The notes below the pieces were generated by a model. That model was not told the origin of the DNA. It ran no database searches and worked only from the letters and a program-made list of their open reading frames with translations. This document shows, in pieces, positions 5,080 to 5,154 of a stretch of DNA of 5,154 nt. The first letter of the stretch is position 1, and each line of letters starts with the position of its first letter. The translations under genes were made by a program, and so were the position numbers. Source of the stretch: Deltaproteobacteria bacterium (GTDB lineage: Bacteria; Myxococcota_A; UBA796; UBA2385); NCBI GenBank assembly GCA_015489145.1, contig WGAH01000016.1, forward strand, positions 1 to 5,154, given 5' to 3'.

Positions 5080-5154
5080 TGGGGCGTCCACCACGGGTTA
5101 GCGGACGCGCCCCGGGTTGACCAGTCCCCGTTTCCCCCGCGATGACCGTGCGCA
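5080..5154. other. Right edge: no gene that can be supported
   Basis: All three minus-strand frames are open at the edge, and one ends with TAA at 5098-5100 after about 18 codons (reading RGLVNPGRVR), so this could be the tail of an upstream gene on the same strand. The stretch is too short to judge. No clear promoter for the 17-heme gene was found here, so it may lie further right or the gene may be in an operon with what precedes it. Confidence 0.3.

Noticed and set aside
3695..5101. Long plus-strand frame opposite the 17-heme gene
   Set aside because: Its Val/Ala/Gly/Arg-rich translation is the antisense of the repeated CxxCH coding sequence. There is no independent evidence of coding.
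5142..5154. ATG near the right edge that might begin a divergent plus-strand gene
   Set aside because: Only four codons are visible and no Shine-Dalgarno precedes it.

Overview
The window is very GC-rich (roughly 70% by eye). It carries four genes, all on the minus strand and in the same order of reading from right to left. The three complete genes all encode exported proteins, and the fourth, cut by the left edge, also has a signal peptide. Two are multiheme c-type cytochromes, one with 17 CxxCH motifs and one with 4. One is a six-bladed NHL beta-propeller lipoprotein and one looks like an outer-membrane beta-barrel. This points to a Gram-negative bacterium that moves electrons across or beyond its outer membrane. 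The GC content and cytochrome style fit groups such as Myxococcota (Anaeromyxobacter-like), other former Deltaproteobacteria or Acidobacteriota, but I cannot place the organism more precisely.

Layout in transcription order. 5154-5021 is a leader with a 10-bp hairpin and a strong Shine-Dalgarno. 5020-3683 is the 17-heme cytochrome, starting at GTG and built from seven roughly 47-codon units that each carry two hemes, after three N-terminal hemes. 3682-3531 is a spacer with a GC hairpin and a 13-bp direct repeat. 3530-2424 is the NHL-repeat lipoprotein. 2423-1949 is a 475-base non-coding stretch holding three hairpins (probable ends of the upstream transcript), a 12-bp palindrome and a good sigma-54-type promoter. 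1948-1277 is the tetraheme cytochrome with a textbook AAGGAG ribosome site. 1276-1089 holds its intrinsic terminator and the leader of the next gene. 1088-1 is the beginning of the probable beta-barrel protein.

Working model (inference). The 17-heme protein would be a long heme wire in the periplasm or on the surface. The tetraheme protein resembles small cytochromes of the type that polymerise into extracellular filaments (Geobacter OmcE is the best-known tetraheme example). The propeller lipoprotein would act as an outer-membrane-anchored assembly or docking partner, and the barrel as a pore or conduit. The tetraheme gene appears to have its own promoter and terminator, so it could be expressed at a different level from its neighbours. 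The cluster as a whole is a candidate extracellular-electron-transfer locus. The individual family assignments are much firmer than the filament or conduit hypothesis.
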